The position numbers and the translations under genes are program-made. From assembly GCF_020026895.1 (NCBI RefSeq), contig NZ_JAINZW010000001.1, forward strand, positions 248,001 to 312,000: a stretch of 64,000 bases of DNA, in the 5' to 3' direction. Below are positions 35,226-44,401 of the stretch, piece by piece. This DNA comes from Novilysobacter selenitireducens. Its GTDB lineage: Bacteria > Pseudomonadota > Gammaproteobacteria > Xanthomonadales > Xanthomonadaceae. Under the pieces are notes generated by a model. That model made no database searches, was not told where the DNA came from, and was given only the letters and a program-made list of their open reading frames with translations. Within the stretch, counting starts at the first letter, position 1, and the number at the start of each line of letters is the position of its first letter.

Positions 35226-37028
35226 CTACTTCGCCAGCAGGAACACCAGCACCTCGTCCATCCGCGCGCGCCATGCCGCTTCGTTGTGTTCGGCGCCCTC
35301 GTACACGCGCGTCACCCAGTTGTCGCCTTCGACGTAGCCCGCCTCGCGCAGCACGCGGTCCATGCGCTGCTGGTAGGGCGCGTACTGCGCATCGAGCGTG
35401 GCGGTGCCGTGGTCGAACCAGAGCCGGTGCGTGGCGGGGTAGGGCAGGTGGTCGGCGAGCCAGTCGATGACCAGGCCGCCGCCGACGGGCCAATGCGTGG
35501 ACACCGCGCCGACGCGGCCGAACACGTCGGGGTACTCGGCCGCGGCGTAGATCGAGACCAGCCCGCCCATGCTGGAGCCGGCGATGGCGGTGTCTTCGCG
35601 GCCCGGCTTCGTGCGGAAGGTGGCGTCGATGCGCGGCTTCAGTTCCTCGACGAGGAAACGCAGGTAGGCATCGGAGGCGATGCGCTCGACCGGCAGCGGC
35701 GGGCCGTTGCCGGGGCCGAAGTCCAGGCCCTGCGGCGGCACCGGTTTGCGCGGCATGTACTCGGGGAAGCGCGCGGGCGTGTTCCAGATGCCCACGACGA
35801 TCGCCGGGGGGATACGGCCGGACTGGATCAGCCGCGTCATCGCCTCGTCCACGCCCCAGTCCACGCCGGTGTAGCTCAGCGCGGGGTCGAACAGGTTCTG
35901 GCCGTCGTGCATGTACAGCACGGGATAACGCGCGTCCGGGTCGTCGCCGTAGCCGGGCGGCAGCCAGATGTCGACGTCGCGCGCGGGCACGTGCGCCGAC
36001 GGTACCTGTGCCCAGCCCAGCGTGGTGCCGGTGGCGTCCAGCGGCGGCGCGGTGCGCGTGTAGGCCCAGCGCAGGAACTGCGGCAGCAGTTCCACCCACG
36101 AGGCCTGGTTGTGTTGTCCGCCCGGCAGCACGTGCAGGGCGACGTCGCTGCGGCCGGGCGCGGTGGCGTGGTCGGCGTCGACCTTGTAGCCGGACTGGGC
36201 CAGGCCGCGCAGGCCGGTGCCGGCTTCGATGGACGCCTCGTCGGTGTTCCAGCCCAGCGCGAAGTCGCGCACGTCGTCGAGCGCGTCGTTGGTGCCGTCG
36301 CCATCGCGGTCGTCGGTCTCCTCGGTATCGCCGATGCCCAGGAACAGGCGCATCCCGACGCGCGGCGGGCCGTCGTGCACGAAGCGCTGCACCAGCCGCG
36401 TGCGTTGCACGGTGTCGGCATCGGTGGTGTCGTCCGACAGCCACAGCGACGGCGAGAACATGCCCACGCGCGCGAACAGGTCCGGGTACTGCCAGCCCAG
36501 GTTGAACGCGGCCAGCGCACCCAGCGACCAGCCGAGCGTGGCGCGCGCGTCAGGCGTGGGGCGCGTGTTGTAGCGCGCGTCGATGGCGGGCAATAGGCCC
36601 GTCGCCACCCACTGCGCGTAGTCGTGCGCGCGCGTGCCAACCGGGCCGTACTTCGTGTTCGCGACGACGGCCGTCCCGGCCTGGCGGTCGGACAGTCCGT
36701 AGGTGCCCATGCGGTCGGGCAGCATGTGGACGGCGGCGACGATCACCGGGGCGATGGCGTCGCGCTCGTACAGGTCGGCCAGCGTCTCGCGCAGGCGCAC
36801 GGCGGGCGCGTCCTGGCCGTCGTGCAGGTACAGCACGGGGTAGCCGGGACGCGCATCGGGGTCGTAGTCCGGCGGCAGGTGGACGTCGACGCGGACCTTT
36901 TCCGGCGCGAAGGCGGGCGGCGTGAAGTGATGGGTTTCGACGCGTGCGGGCGTGGCGGCGAAAGCGGGTGTGGTGAAGGCGACCAGGAGGATCGTCGCGA
37001 AACGAAGGGCTGCGCGCATCGAGGGCAT
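35226..37028 (-). CDS. Secreted tandem-domain esterase (EstD/Fes-like)
   Basis: The 600-residue protein carries a signal peptide (about 1-24, TPAFA) and two alpha/beta-hydrolase domains of the esterase (PF00756) type in tandem. Each has its own VLYLHDGQD or VLYMHDGQN strand and its own nucleophile elbow: GWSLGA in the first domain and GSSMGG in the second. The first domain also contains a DRDGDGTNDALDD loop like a calcium-binding loop. The family includes feruloyl and acetyl-xylan esterases and siderophore esterases; in this setting, removal of ester groups from plant polysaccharides is plausible. Two close ATGs (37028 and 37019) are possible; neither has a clear ribosome binding site. Confidence 0.82.
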   Translation of the reverse strand: MPSMRAALRFATILLVAFTTPAFAATPARVETHHFTPPAFAPEKVRVDVHLPPDYDPDARPGYPVLYLHDGQDAPAVRLRETLADLYERDAIAPVIVAAVHMLPDRMGTYGLSDRQAGTAVVANTKYGPVGTRAHDYAQWVATGLLPAIDARYNTRPTPDARATLGWSLGALAAFNLGWQYPDLFARVGMFSPSLWLSDDTTDADTVQRTRLVQRFVHDGPPRVGMRLFLGIGDTEETDDRDGDGTNDALDDVRDFALGWNTDEASIEAGTGLRGLAQSGYKVDADHATAPGRSDVALHVLPGGQHNQASWVELLPQFLRWAYTRTAPPLDATGTTLGWAQVPSAHVPARDVDIWLPPGYGDDPDARYPVLYMHDGQNLFDPALSYTGVDWGVDEAMTRLIQSGRIPPAIVVGIWNTPARFPEYMPRKPVPPQGLDFGPGNGPPLPVERIASDAYLRFLVEELKPRIDATFRTKPGREDTAIAGSSMGGLVSIYAAAEYPDVFGRVGAVSTHWPVGGGLVIDWLADHLPYPATHRLWFDHGTATLDAQYAPYQQRMDRVLREAGYVEGDNWVTRVYEGAEHNEAAWRARMDEVLVFLLAK

Positions 37029-37041
37029 CCGATGGTGGACG

Positions 37042-37065
37042 GTCGCGGCTGAAGCCGCTCCTACA
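37042..37065 (-). repeat. Single A1- repeat overlapping the oxygenase stop codon
   Basis: One A1 copy in minus orientation lies between the DUF6445-type gene and the esterase gene. The TAG stop of the oxygenase gene (37061-37063) is part of its GTAGGAGC end. Confidence 0.88.
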
Positions 37066-37768
37066 GGGTGGGAGTGCAGACGAAGAAACCGTTGAGAGTG
37101 AGGCGGCCGCGCGTGGGGTCGGCGGTGAGGCTTTCGGGCACGGCGATGTCGCTGCAGTGCCACAGCGCGCCGCCGTCATAGGCGACCAGGCGGTTGTAGC
37201 GCGGCTCGATCGACGCGAGTTTCTCGAACCACGGGTTGGAGGCGGTCATGTAGCCCGGCGTGAGGCCGTACCTGGCGGTGAACGCTGCGGGCGGCAGCGT
37301 GCCGGACTCGTGTACCAGCATGGCGGTGTCGCGCTCACCGTGGCGCGGCGCGAAGAACGCGGTGCCGCCCAGCGCCGGGTCGCGGAAGAGGTACAGCACG
37401 GTGGCCAGCACGCGCTGGCCAGGCGCGTCGGTGAGGCGGTCGCGGTGGCACAGCCACTGGCGCGGCTGCAGGTCGTGCGGCGCGCGCGTGGCGATCGACA
37501 GCCGACTGTGGCCGCGCACGGTGCCGGCCAACCCCATGCGCGCATGCAGGTGCTCAGCCAGCCAGGCATCGAGCGCGGCGGTGACGCCGTCGGGCATGCG
37601 CAGCTCCGGGCCCGGGTAGGCGTTGTGCGGCTGTTCTTCGAACGCATCGAAGTGCGTCGCCGCGCGCTGCACCCAGGCGTCGGGGTCGAGCAGCGCGTCG
37701 TCGATCACCCAGGCGGTGTGGTCCGGGGTGATGGCGACGGGCTGAATGTGCGGATTCGGATTGAGCAT
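37061..37768 (-). CDS. DUF6445-type, putative 2OG-Fe(II) oxygenase
   Basis: The 235-residue protein resembles the DUF6445 proteins found beside flavin-dependent halogenases and TonB receptors in xanthomonads and caulobacters. It shows an arrangement compatible with a 2-oxoglutarate/iron oxygenase: CHRD (His 108-x-Asp 110), a distal His 204 in ALWHCSD, and Arg 222 in GRLTLNGFF that could bind 2-oxoglutarate. No signal peptide is seen, so it should be cytoplasmic. The substrate is unknown. The halogenase gene lies 5 kb away at 42849. The stop codon is supplied by an A1 repeat, and the C-terminal two or three residues (PTL) are therefore likely to vary between strains. Confidence 0.7.
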   Translation of the reverse strand: MLNPNPHIQPVAITPDHTAWVIDDALLDPDAWVQRAATHFDAFEEQPHNAYPGPELRMPDGVTAALDAWLAEHLHARMGLAGTVRGHSRLSIATRAPHDLQPRQWLCHRDRLTDAPGQRVLATVLYLFRDPALGGTAFFAPRHGERDTAMLVHESGTLPPAAFTARYGLTPGYMTASNPWFEKLASIEPRYNRLVAYDGGALWHCSDIAVPESLTADPTRGRLTLNGFFVCTPTL

Positions 37769-37787
37769 TGAGGGTGCTTTTTAAACG

Positions 37788-37907
37788 CCCTCCCCTGCTT
37801 GCAGGGGAGGGTTGGGGAGGGGTGCCTTTCGCGGACGGGGGAAGAAGTGGTGTATTCCTCGTTTGAAAAGCACCCCCTCCCAACCTCCCCCTGCACGCAG
37901 GGGGAGG
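37788..37907. repeat. Repeat C inverted pair
   Basis: Copies of a second palindromic family (CTCCCCTGC..GCAGGGGAG followed by GGTTGGGGAGGGGTGC) lie at 37788-37825 (plus) and 37870-37907 (minus), separated by 44 bases. Another pair lies at 47779-47889. This pair fills the gap of 170 bases between the DUF6445-type and GH97 genes. Confidence 0.88.
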
Positions 37908-37938
37908 AGCTAAACGCGGCCGCTCCATCGCTCCGGAC

Positions 37939-39960
37939 TCAGCGCGCCACGAACCGGATCGCCTGCCCGCCCCCGGCGGCCAGCCGCAGCGGCAGCACGT
38001 CGGCGCTGGTGACTTCGACCGTCTCGCGCTCGAAGGCGAACGGCGTGTCTTCCCAGTGCGCGCCCTCGCCGTCGCGGTAGACCTGCGCGGTGTAGCGGCG
38101 GCCGGGTTCCAGGAACGACAACGGCACCTGCAGCGCACGGCCGTGCTCGTCGGTCATCGCGCCCAGGTACCAGTCGGCACTGTCGCGGTCCTGGCGCGCG
38201 ACCACGGCGTAGTCGCCGATCTCGCCCATCAGCACGCGCGTCTGCGCCCAGTCGGCCGGCACGTCCTTGATGAACTGGAACGCGTCCGTGTGCTTCGCAT
38301 AGTTTTCCGGCAGGTCGGCCGCCATCTGCACCGGGCTGTAAAGCACCACGTACAGCGCCAGCTGCTTGGCCAACGTGGTCTGGATGGCTTGGCCGCGGCC
38401 CTGCAGGCTGAGGATGCCGGGGGTGAAGTCCATCGGCCCCGACAGCATGCGCGTGAACAGCAACTCTGCCTCGTGCTCGGGCGGGTTGGTCGGGTTGCCC
38501 CAGGCGGCGTACTCCATGCCGCGCGCGCCTTCGCGGCTGACCCAGTTCGGGTAGGTGCGACGCAGGCCGGTGTCCTTGACCGGCTCGTGCGCGTTGATCG
38601 CGACCCCGTGTTTCGCGGCGGCCTCCAGCACGCGCTGGTGGTGGTTCACGTTCCACTGGCCGTCGTGCCACTCGCGCGCGACCGTGCCGTCGGGCAGGCG
38701 GCGTTCTATCTGGCCGGCGTCGCACACGTAGCCGGTCTTGACCACGTCGATGCCGAGCCGCTCGTTCATTGCGAACGCGTCGTCCATCTGGTCTTCATAG
38801 TGGCTGACCGCGCAGCCGGTCTCATGGTGGCCGATCAGGTGCACGCCGCGTTCCTTCGCGTACGCCGACAGCGCCTCGATGTCGAAGTCCGGCGTCGCCC
38901 TGGTGAAGTCGAAGTCGTAGCCGTTGCCGAACCACTGCCCGTCCCAGCCCGGGTTCCAGCCCTCCACCAGCACGCCGCGGAACCCGTGCTCGGCGGCGAA
39001 GTCGATGTAGCGCTTCGTGTTGCGCGTGGTCGCGCCGTGCTTGGCCCCGGTCGCCCAGCTTTCGGTTTCCAGGTGCAGCGACCACCAGATGCCGACGTAC
39101 TTGGCCGGCTCGAACCAGCTGACGTCGCCGAGCCGGTTGGGTTCGTTGAGGTTTAGGATCAGGTCGCTCGAGGCATACAGCGCGGGTGCGGTGTCGGCAA
39201 CCTGGATCGTGCGCCACGGCGTCTGGAACGGCAGCGCGCGCTTGACCTTCCAGCCCTCCGAGGCCGGCGACAGCTGCGTGCGGAAGCGACGCCCTTCGGC
39301 ACGGCGCAGCCACATGCCCGAGTAGTCGACCAGCGCCGCCTCGTGGATGGCGACGTGCAGGCCGTCTTCGGTGCGCAGCGTCATCGGCGTGTGCGCGGCG
39401 GTGACCTGCTCGACGGGGGTCGCGTCGTAGAGGTACTCGTAACGGTTCCACTCGCCGGCCGGGATCCACCACGTGGTGGCCGGCTCGGCGATCACGAACT
39501 CGGTCAGCTCGTCGTCGATGATCGCCTCGGCCATGGCCGGCTGCTCGGGGAAGGCGTAGCGGAAGCCGACGCCGTCGTCGAAGACGCGGAACACGACATC
39601 GAACGTGCGGTGCGGGGCGATGGTCTCGCGGACGGTGGCGCGCAGCTCCTCGTGGTGGTCGCGCACGAATCGGTTCTCGCCCCAGGGCTGCTCCCACGTG
39701 TCGTCGCGCGACGCGGTGGCGGTGCCGGCCAGCTCGAGGTTGCGCTCGATCGTGCCGCTGCCGCGCAGCCGGAAGCCCATGCGTGAGTCGTCGATCACCG
39801 GTTCGCCGAAGCGCAGCACGCGGTAGGCCAGGCGACCCTCGGTGATATCCAGCTCGACGGTCAGCACGTCGTTGGGCGATGACACCGTGGCGACGGTCCC
39901 GGCGTGCGCCAGCGGCGTGGCCAGGGCGAGGGCGAGGAGGCTCAGGGCAGGCAAGCGCAT
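37939..39960 (-). CDS. GH97 alpha-glucosidase (SusB-like)
   Basis: The 673-residue protein has a signal peptide (residues 1-20, ending AHA) and the three-part layout of GH97: N-terminal beta-super-sandwich, central barrel (from about 270), and a C-terminal sheet. Conserved acidic positions are visible in GHHETGC (Glu 380) and NAHEPVKDTG (Glu 459), as in SusB-type inverting enzymes; other GH97 members that are retaining use an Asp in the first place. It is likely periplasmic and frees glucose from maltooligosaccharides entering via the TonB receptor. ATG 39960 has CAGGA ten bases upstream; another ATG is at 39984, one base past the pullulanase stop. It is thus the second gene of an operon with the pullulanase. 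Confidence 0.92.
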   Translation of the reverse strand: MRLPALSLLALALATPLAHAGTVATVSSPNDVLTVELDITEGRLAYRVLRFGEPVIDDSRMGFRLRGSGTIERNLELAGTATASRDDTWEQPWGENRFVRDHHEELRATVRETIAPHRTFDVVFRVFDDGVGFRYAFPEQPAMAEAIIDDELTEFVIAEPATTWWIPAGEWNRYEYLYDATPVEQVTAAHTPMTLRTEDGLHVAIHEAALVDYSGMWLRRAEGRRFRTQLSPASEGWKVKRALPFQTPWRTIQVADTAPALYASSDLILNLNEPNRLGDVSWFEPAKYVGIWWSLHLETESWATGAKHGATTRNTKRYIDFAAEHGFRGVLVEGWNPGWDGQWFGNGYDFDFTRATPDFDIEALSAYAKERGVHLIGHHETGCAVSHYEDQMDDAFAMNERLGIDVVKTGYVCDAGQIERRLPDGTVAREWHDGQWNVNHHQRVLEAAAKHGVAINAHEPVKDTGLRRTYPNWVSREGARGMEYAAWGNPTNPPEHEAELLFTRMLSGPMDFTPGILSLQGRGQAIQTTLAKQLALYVVLYSPVQMAADLPENYAKHTDAFQFIKDVPADWAQTRVLMGEIGDYAVVARQDRDSADWYLGAMTDEHGRALQVPLSFLEPGRRYTAQVYRDGEGAHWEDTPFAFERETVEVTSADVLPLRLAAGGGQAIRFVAR

Positions 39961-39985
39961 GCGGTGGGGTTCCTGTGGCGGCATG

Positions 39986-42742
39986 TCATTCGATGACGAG
40001 GACGACCGCGGTGCGCGGCGCCACGTCGAAGTGGCCGGTGTCGATGTCGTACCGGGTGTCGTACGGGTAGTCGTCGGCGGATCCGGGCGCGCGATGCACC
40101 GGGTGCAGCGCCCAGTCACGCCCGGCCAAGGCCGGGATCGCCACCGTCTGCGCGTCCGGAGACACGTTCACCAGGTACAGCAGCGCCTGGAAGTTCGCGC
40201 CTTCGTAACCGCGTCCGTCGATCTCGCCCACGATCACCACCGGGTTCTGGTCTGGCCCGGTGTTGTGGAAACGCAGCCGCTGCATGACGTCCCCGGCGGT
40301 GCGCAGGCGCAGCAGCGTGGTGCTGGCGCGGATGCGCATCAGGTCCAGGAACGCGTCGCGGGTGAAGGCGATGTCGGCCGGCGAGGGCACGATGGACGCA
40401 TCGCGCAGCAGCGGGCGCATCAGGTCCCAGTCGCCGGCATTGCCTTCCGCGGGCGGCAGGCCGGTGCCGAAGTGGTTCTCCTGGCCGGTCCAGTCGACGC
40501 GGTTGAACCAGTCGCCCGAATCGAAGCTGTTGCGGTCCAGCGACTTGGAGCGCAGCAGTTCGCCGCCGGCGTGAAAGTAGGCGATGCCCTGGCTGAAGGT
40601 GTTGAGCGCCAGTGCCAGCACCTGCACCCGCGCCCGCTCGGCTGCTGTCGTGCCCGGCGGCAGCTTGAACACGTTGATGTCGAACAGCGTCTGGTTGTCG
40701 TGGTTCTCGACGTAGTTCACGACCTCCGCCGGCTGCGCCGCATACCCGGCCGGTTGGCCCTTGTAGTCCAGCGCCGACAGCGGCCGCTTGACGCCGTCGG
40801 CGTGTTCCATCGTGTAGCCGGCCAGCGTGCCGGCCAGCCCGGCGCGCACCAGGTCGGCGGCGTGCAGCAGGTCGTCGCGGGTGGCGCCGGTGCCGTGGCC
40901 GTTGTCGGCGTAATGCACGCCGTTGGCGTAGCCCTGCGCGAACTGCGCTTCGCCGTTGTCGGCCGGGCCGCCGCCGCGGATCGCATCGCGCGCGCGGTCG
41001 CTGAAGGTGCCGATGCCGGAGCCCTGCAATGAACCTTGCGAGGCCTGCACGAAGCGCGCGCCGTCGGCGACCTCGCCGAAGTTCCAGCCCTCGCCGATCA
41101 GCTCGACGCGGCGGCCGGCGGCGGCATCCACGCGCGCCTGCAGCCGTTCCATCGCCTCGCGTGGCTGGTGGCCCATCAGGTCGAAGCGGAACGAGTCGAT
41201 GCCGTAGTGACGCACCCACAGCTCGGCCGAGTCGATCATCAGCCGCGCCATCATCGCGTGCTCGGTGGCGGTGTTGTCGCAGCAGGTCGAACGCTCGACC
41301 ACGCCGTGGGCGTCGAGGCGGTGGTAGTACCCCGGCACGATGCGGTCCAGCACCGAGCGCGGCGACTGCCCCGACGCGGTGGTGTGGTTGTAGACCACGT
41401 CCATGCCCACGCGCAGGCCCTGTGCATGCAGCGCCTGCACCATGGTGCGGAACTCGCGGATGCGCGTCGCCGGATCGCTCGCGTCGGTGGCGAAGCTGCC
41501 TTCCGGCGCGTTGAAGTGGTACGGGTCGTAGCCCCAGTTGAAGCAGTCCTCGGCGGCCACGGCCATCACCGTGGCCTGCTGCGCCTGGCTGTCGGGCGCG
41601 GCCGTGGGCACGTCCGGCTCGGCGCACGCCGTCTCCGGCACCGTCGCCAGGTCGAACACCGGCAGCAGGTGGATGTCGGTGATGCCGGCGCCGTGCAGCG
41701 CGCGCAGGTGGCGCATGCCGTGGCTGTCGGGCTGCGCGAACGCGGTGTACCTGCCGCGGTGCATCGCCGGGACGCCGGCGTCGTCGCGCGAGAAGTCGCG
41801 CACGTGCAGCTCGTAGATCGCCATGTCGACCGGGGATGCCAGAGGCGCGGGGCGCGCGTGGCCATCCCACGCGGCCGGCTTGAGGTCGGCGTCGTCGAGG
41901 TTGTAGAACACGCTGCGCGCGCTGTCGGCGGTCAGCGCGACCGAGTAGGGGTCGGTGACGCGGTTGCGCACCACGCCGGTGCCGGGCACCACCACGTCGA
42001 CCAGGTAGGCATACGCGCGGCCGAAGAGGTCGTCATCGACATGCCGCGACCAGGTGCCGCTGGCGTCGTCGCGCACCAGCGGCAGGCGCGCCGTGGCCGG
42101 GCCGTCGGCGGTGTCGTACAGGCACACCGACACGTCGCGCGCCGTGGGCGCCCACACGCGCAGGGACGACGCGTGTTCGCCGAGTAGCGGGCCCAGCGGC
42201 GGTGCATCAACGGAAGCGGCGGTCGCGTACAGGTCGTCGAGCGCGCCGGGGTGCTGCAGCCGGGTGCTGGCGATGACGTTGCCACGGTCGTCCTCCAGCA
42301 CCAGCCACACCTCGTCGCGCAGCAGGTCGGCGGTGGCCTCGTCCCCCGCCGTCAGGCGCAGCCGCGGGCCGTCGCCGATGAAGGCGAAGCGCGTGCGCAA
42401 CGCATCCGGAAGCGGCGCGGTGTCCTGCACCAGCGGCCAGCGGCCATCGCTGCCACGCACGGGCGCGCCGGGTTCGGCCATGATCGAGGCCGTCGCCGAG
42501 CGGTAGAGCGCGAAGCGCCCGTGCATCGGCGCGCCCGGCCACGCGATGCGGTGGCGGTCGAGCCAGTAGCCGCGCGCGGCGGTGTCGGTGGAGGCCGCAG
42601 GCGCCAGCACGCGGGCGACCTCATTGCGGTCGCAGTCGGCCAGCGAATCGGCGTCGCCGGCATGGGCCAAGGGCGCGACGAGAGCGACGGCGAGCAGCCA
42701 CGGCAGCGCTGCCAGGCGCGGATGTCGGCGGTCATGCGGCAT
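39986..42742 (-). CDS. Secreted pullulanase-type GH13 enzyme
   Basis: The 918-residue protein has a signal peptide (about 1-29, ending AHAG), an N-terminal beta domain, a CBM48-like module (around SLRVWAPTARDVSVCLYD), and a GH13 barrel of pullulanase type. Catalytic residues are Asp 521 in SFRFDLMG, Glu 551 in LIGEGWNF, and Asp 682 in VENHDNQTL; YNHT lies upstream. It should hydrolyse alpha-1,6 links in starch or its limit dextrins, in the periplasm or outside. The ATG at 42742 is preferred: AGGA lies ten bases before it and the signal peptide begins at once. The LacI-type operator TGAATACGAATTCC directly overlaps this start region. Confidence 0.93.
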   Translation of the reverse strand: MPHDRRHPRLAALPWLLAVALVAPLAHAGDADSLADCDRNEVARVLAPAASTDTAARGYWLDRHRIAWPGAPMHGRFALYRSATASIMAEPGAPVRGSDGRWPLVQDTAPLPDALRTRFAFIGDGPRLRLTAGDEATADLLRDEVWLVLEDDRGNVIASTRLQHPGALDDLYATAASVDAPPLGPLLGEHASSLRVWAPTARDVSVCLYDTADGPATARLPLVRDDASGTWSRHVDDDLFGRAYAYLVDVVVPGTGVVRNRVTDPYSVALTADSARSVFYNLDDADLKPAAWDGHARPAPLASPVDMAIYELHVRDFSRDDAGVPAMHRGRYTAFAQPDSHGMRHLRALHGAGITDIHLLPVFDLATVPETACAEPDVPTAAPDSQAQQATVMAVAAEDCFNWGYDPYHFNAPEGSFATDASDPATRIREFRTMVQALHAQGLRVGMDVVYNHTTASGQSPRSVLDRIVPGYYHRLDAHGVVERSTCCDNTATEHAMMARLMIDSAELWVRHYGIDSFRFDLMGHQPREAMERLQARVDAAAGRRVELIGEGWNFGEVADGARFVQASQGSLQGSGIGTFSDRARDAIRGGGPADNGEAQFAQGYANGVHYADNGHGTGATRDDLLHAADLVRAGLAGTLAGYTMEHADGVKRPLSALDYKGQPAGYAAQPAEVVNYVENHDNQTLFDINVFKLPPGTTAAERARVQVLALALNTFSQGIAYFHAGGELLRSKSLDRNSFDSGDWFNRVDWTGQENHFGTGLPPAEGNAGDWDLMRPLLRDASIVPSPADIAFTRDAFLDLMRIRASTTLLRLRTAGDVMQRLRFHNTGPDQNPVVIVGEIDGRGYEGANFQALLYLVNVSPDAQTVAIPALAGRDWALHPVHRAPGSADDYPYDTRYDIDTGHFDVAPRTAVVLVIE

Positions 42743-42755
42743 GAATACGAATTCC
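42742..42755. promoter_or_regulatory. LacI-type operator between pullulanase and halogenase
   Basis: TGAATAC-GAATTCC keeps the left half of the perfect site at 23930 exactly and five of seven bases of the right half. It overlaps the ATG of the pullulanase gene (42740-42742 on the minus strand) and its ribosome binding region, and lies about 100 bases before the halogenase start. Confidence 0.6.
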
Positions 42756-42848
42756 TGGTGGCAGGCGGCACCGGAGCGGCGCGCGACGGCGTGGTTTTGC
42801 CCTAGGCTTTGGACCGCGCCGGCTGGCGGCGCGGCACGGGGACGGCGG

Positions 42849-44372
42849 ATGGGCGAGGCGCAGGTCGGAGCGGGGCGGATCCGGAAGGTCGTGATCGTCG
42901 GTGGCGGTACCGCGGGCTGGATGGCCGCGGCGATGCTGTCCAAGCTGATGGGCCGCGCGCTGGACATCACGCTGGTGGAGTCCGAACTGATCGGCACGGT
43001 GGGCGTGGGCGAGGCGACGATCCCGCAGATCCGCCTGTTCAACGCGACGCTCGGCATCGACGAGAACGAGTTCATGCGCATGACGCAGGGCACGTTCAAG
43101 CTGGGCATCGAGTTTGTCGACTGGCTGCAACCCGGGCACCGCTACATGCACGCCTTCGGCGCGGTCGGCGGTCGCGACCTGGGTGCGGTGCCGTTCCACC
43201 AGTACTGGTTGAAGTCGCGCCAGGCCGGCCGCGCACCGGCACTGGACCACTACGTATTCAACGCGGTGGCCGGCTGGCAGAACCGCTTCCTGCGCGGCGC
43301 CGATGTCGTCAACTCGCCACTGGGCAACGTCGCCCACGCGTTCCATTTCGACGCCGGGCTGTACGCGAAGTACCTGCGCGGTCTGGCCGAGGCGCGCGGG
43401 GTCACGCGCATCGAAGGCACCATCGGGGATGTGCGCCTGCGCGGCGAGGACGGCTTCATCGAGTCGGTGGTGCTGGACGATGGCCGCGTGGTCGAAGGCG
43501 AGCTGTTCCTGGACTGTTCGGGCTTCCGCGGGCTGCTGATCGAGCAGGCGCTGCACGCCGGCTACGAGGACTGGACCCACTGGCTGCCCTGCGACCGCGC
43601 GATGGCGGTGCCGTGCGAATCCGTCCGCCCGCTCACGCCCTACACCCGCTCCACCGCGCGCAGCGCCGGCTGGCAATGGCGCATCCCGCTGCAGCACCGC
43701 ACCGGCAACGGCATGGTCTACAGCAGCGCACACACCAGTGACGAGGAGGCCGCGCGCATCCTGCTGGCGAACCTCGACGGCGCGCCGCAGGCCGATCCGC
43801 GGCCGCTGCGCTTCACCACGGGCATGCGCAAGCGCTTCTGGCACCGCAACTGCGTGGCACTCGGCCTGGCCAGCGGCTTCATGGAGCCGCTGGAGTCCAC
43901 CAGCATCCACTTCATCCAGGCCAGCCTGTCCAAGCTGGTGAGCTTCTTCCCGGATGCCGGCTTCGATCCCGTCGAGATCGACGAGTACAACCGCCAGGTG
44001 CAGTTCGAATACATCCGCTCGCGCGACTTCCTGGTGCTGCACTACTGGGCCAACCGGCGCGAGGAGCCGTTCTGGCGCGACTGCCGGGCGATGTCGATCC
44101 CTGACACGCTGGCGCACAAGATCGAGCTGTTCCAGCGCCACGGCCGCGTGTTCCGCGAGCACGAGGAGCTGTTCACCGAGAGCAGCTGGATCCAGGTGCT
44201 GATCGGCCAGGGCGTGCTGCCGGCCGGCTACCACCCGATGGTCGACCTGCTGGACGACAACGAGACCGAGGCGATGCTGGCCGGCGTGCGCCGGGTGCTG
44301 GAATCGTGCGCCGCGCAGATGCCCGCGCACGAGGACTTCATCGCCCGCCACTGCGCCGCCGTCCCGGCCTGA
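42849..44372 (+). CDS. Flavin-dependent tryptophan-halogenase-family protein
   Basis: The 507-residue protein is a complete member of the FADH2-dependent halogenase family. It has GGGTAGW (18-24) for FAD binding, the halogenase signature WQWRIP (275-280), the catalytic lysine as Lys 84 in TFKLGIEF, and the second catalytic residue Glu 349 in EPLEST. Such enzymes form HOCl or HOBr and halogenate indole or phenol substrates. Homologues beside TonB receptors in xanthomonads often act on free indoles, and their natural substrate is unknown. It needs a flavin reductase, not encoded nearby. It is divergent from the pullulanase gene and shares its operator. Confidence 0.9.
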   Translation: MGEAQVGAGRIRKVVIVGGGTAGWMAAAMLSKLMGRALDITLVESELIGTVGVGEATIPQIRLFNATLGIDENEFMRMTQGTFKLGIEFVDWLQPGHRYMHAFGAVGGRDLGAVPFHQYWLKSRQAGRAPALDHYVFNAVAGWQNRFLRGADVVNSPLGNVAHAFHFDAGLYAKYLRGLAEARGVTRIEGTIGDVRLRGEDGFIESVVLDDGRVVEGELFLDCSGFRGLLIEQALHAGYEDWTHWLPCDRAMAVPCESVRPLTPYTRSTARSAGWQWRIPLQHRTGNGMVYSSAHTSDEEAARILLANLDGAPQADPRPLRFTTGMRKRFWHRNCVALGLASGFMEPLESTSIHFIQASLSKLVSFFPDAGFDPVEIDEYNRQVQFEYIRSRDFLVLHYWANRREEPFWRDCRAMSIPDTLAHKIELFQRHGRVFREHEELFTESSWIQVLIGQGVLPAGYHPMVDLLDDNETEAMLAGVRRVLESCAAQMPAHEDFIARHCAAVPA

Positions 44373-44401
44373 GTGAGGCGGCAGCGGGTGGGCGGCGCCG
44401 G

